Shown: positions 63,781 to 64,000 of the stretch, piece by piece | Layout of the letters: each line of letters starts with the position of its first letter | Numbering within the stretch: the stretch's first letter is position 1 | From: a bacterium | Lineage (GTDB): Bacteria; Bdellovibrionota_C; UBA2361; RFPC01 | DNA: 64,000 nt | NCBI GenBank assembly: GCA_030431715.1 | Contig: JAUIIO010000012.1 | Location: forward strand, 1 to 64,000 | Reading direction: 5' to 3' | The notes under the pieces: model-generated | What the model saw: the letters and a program-made list of their open reading frames with translations, nothing else | Database searches by the model: none | Told to the model about the DNA's origin: nothing | Translations under genes and position numbers: made by a program

Positions 63781-64000
63781 TTACGCAACCGTACTTGTTG
63801 TACCCGGTTCTGGCTTATCCTCTTCCTCATCTTCCTGCTTTTTGTCCTGCTTGGAGTCAGCATCCTTCTTTTTAGAAAAAGAAACGGTCTTCTTTTCAGG
63901 CGGAAGCTCCTTTCCGTCAATAATAAGATTAATCTCCTCAGCATTGAGGGTTTCGCGCTCCATTACTGCTTTTGCGAGCGTGTGAAGCACATCCAGATTC
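63781..64000 (-). CDS. ftsH: ATP-dependent zinc metalloprotease FtsH, C-terminal part (partial)
   Basis: Only about the last 72 codons are inside the window, running off the right edge. The segment LDVLHTLAKAVMERETLNAEEI is the conserved FtsH C-terminal helix region ('LExLAxxLLExETLxxxEI'), followed by a charged low-complexity tail with KKDADSKQDKKQEDEEEDKP, ending at TAA 63781-63783. FtsH degrades membrane and regulatory proteins, and ftsH next to cdaA is a common gene order. The main AAA+ and protease domains are not visible here. Confidence 0.85.
   Translation of the reverse strand, partial: NLDVLHTLAKAVMERETLNAEEINLIIDGKELPPEKKTVSFSKKKDADSKQDKKQEDEEEDKPEPGTTSTVA

Noticed and set aside
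1..64000. tRNA or rRNA genes, CRISPR arrays, replication origin, complete insertion sequences
   Set aside because: I found no T-loop/anticodon arrangements, rRNA motifs, spacer arrays, DnaA-box clusters or transposase genes on reading both strands; a covariance scan would be the decisive test for tRNAs.

Overview
The window is about 45% GC by eye and reads as chromosome from a Gram-negative, probably flagellated bacterium. The order ftsH - cdaA - ybbR - glmM - nnr - tsaE at the right edge, together with sucA, rnc-der-guaA and a flagellin-type giant protein, would fit a deltaproteobacterium-like or Bdellovibrionota-like lineage. No rRNA or tRNA is present, so the placement is an inference.

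Layout. 1-9.2 kb is housekeeping: the tail of a Y-family polymerase, rlmN, an HD hydrolase, a DnaJ protein, an exonuclease I-like enzyme, an SLC13-type permease and sucA. 9.4-38 kb is a surface-glycan and giant-protein island. Its centre is one 11.7-kb gene (14767-26445, minus) whose ends look like flagellin D0/D1 helices and whose interior is some 60-65 FG-GAP (calcium-binding beta-propeller) repeats. Around it lie at least eight glycosyltransferases, including two paralogues that flank it and a GT41 (O-GlcNAc transferase/HMW1C-like) enzyme, plus a sulfatase-superfamily protein, a TIGR03032-like propeller protein and a Fic protein. A sigma-28-type -10 element (GCCGATAA) lies upstream of the giant gene. 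I infer a giant, probably glycosylated, flagellin-like adhesin with its modification enzymes; this is the best candidate for an undescribed system.

38-58 kb mixes small unknown proteins, a hybrid histidine kinase, the rnc-der-guaA operon with a rod-like RNA hairpin upstream of rnc, a secreted EEP-fold phosphatase/nuclease, an ABC exporter-like protein that has lost its catalytic motifs, an unusual SF2 helicase, mnmA, a cysteine desulfurase, a UvrD-like helicase and a zinc peptidase. 58.3-64 kb is the c-di-AMP/cell-wall operon: ftsH (partial), cdaA, ybbR/cdaR, glmM, nnr and tsaE read leftward.

Three families of intergenic palindromic repeats are scattered through the window. Family A has CACAGAG-type arms and a conserved core. 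Family B has CGCAAAG-type arms and always abuts the stop codon of a leftward gene. Family C is built on a CCTAGT/CCTTGT hexamer period. Further candidates are a 491-bp unit bounded by 12-bp inverted repeats and carrying a 77-residue ORF between strong hairpins, and two structured-RNA candidates.
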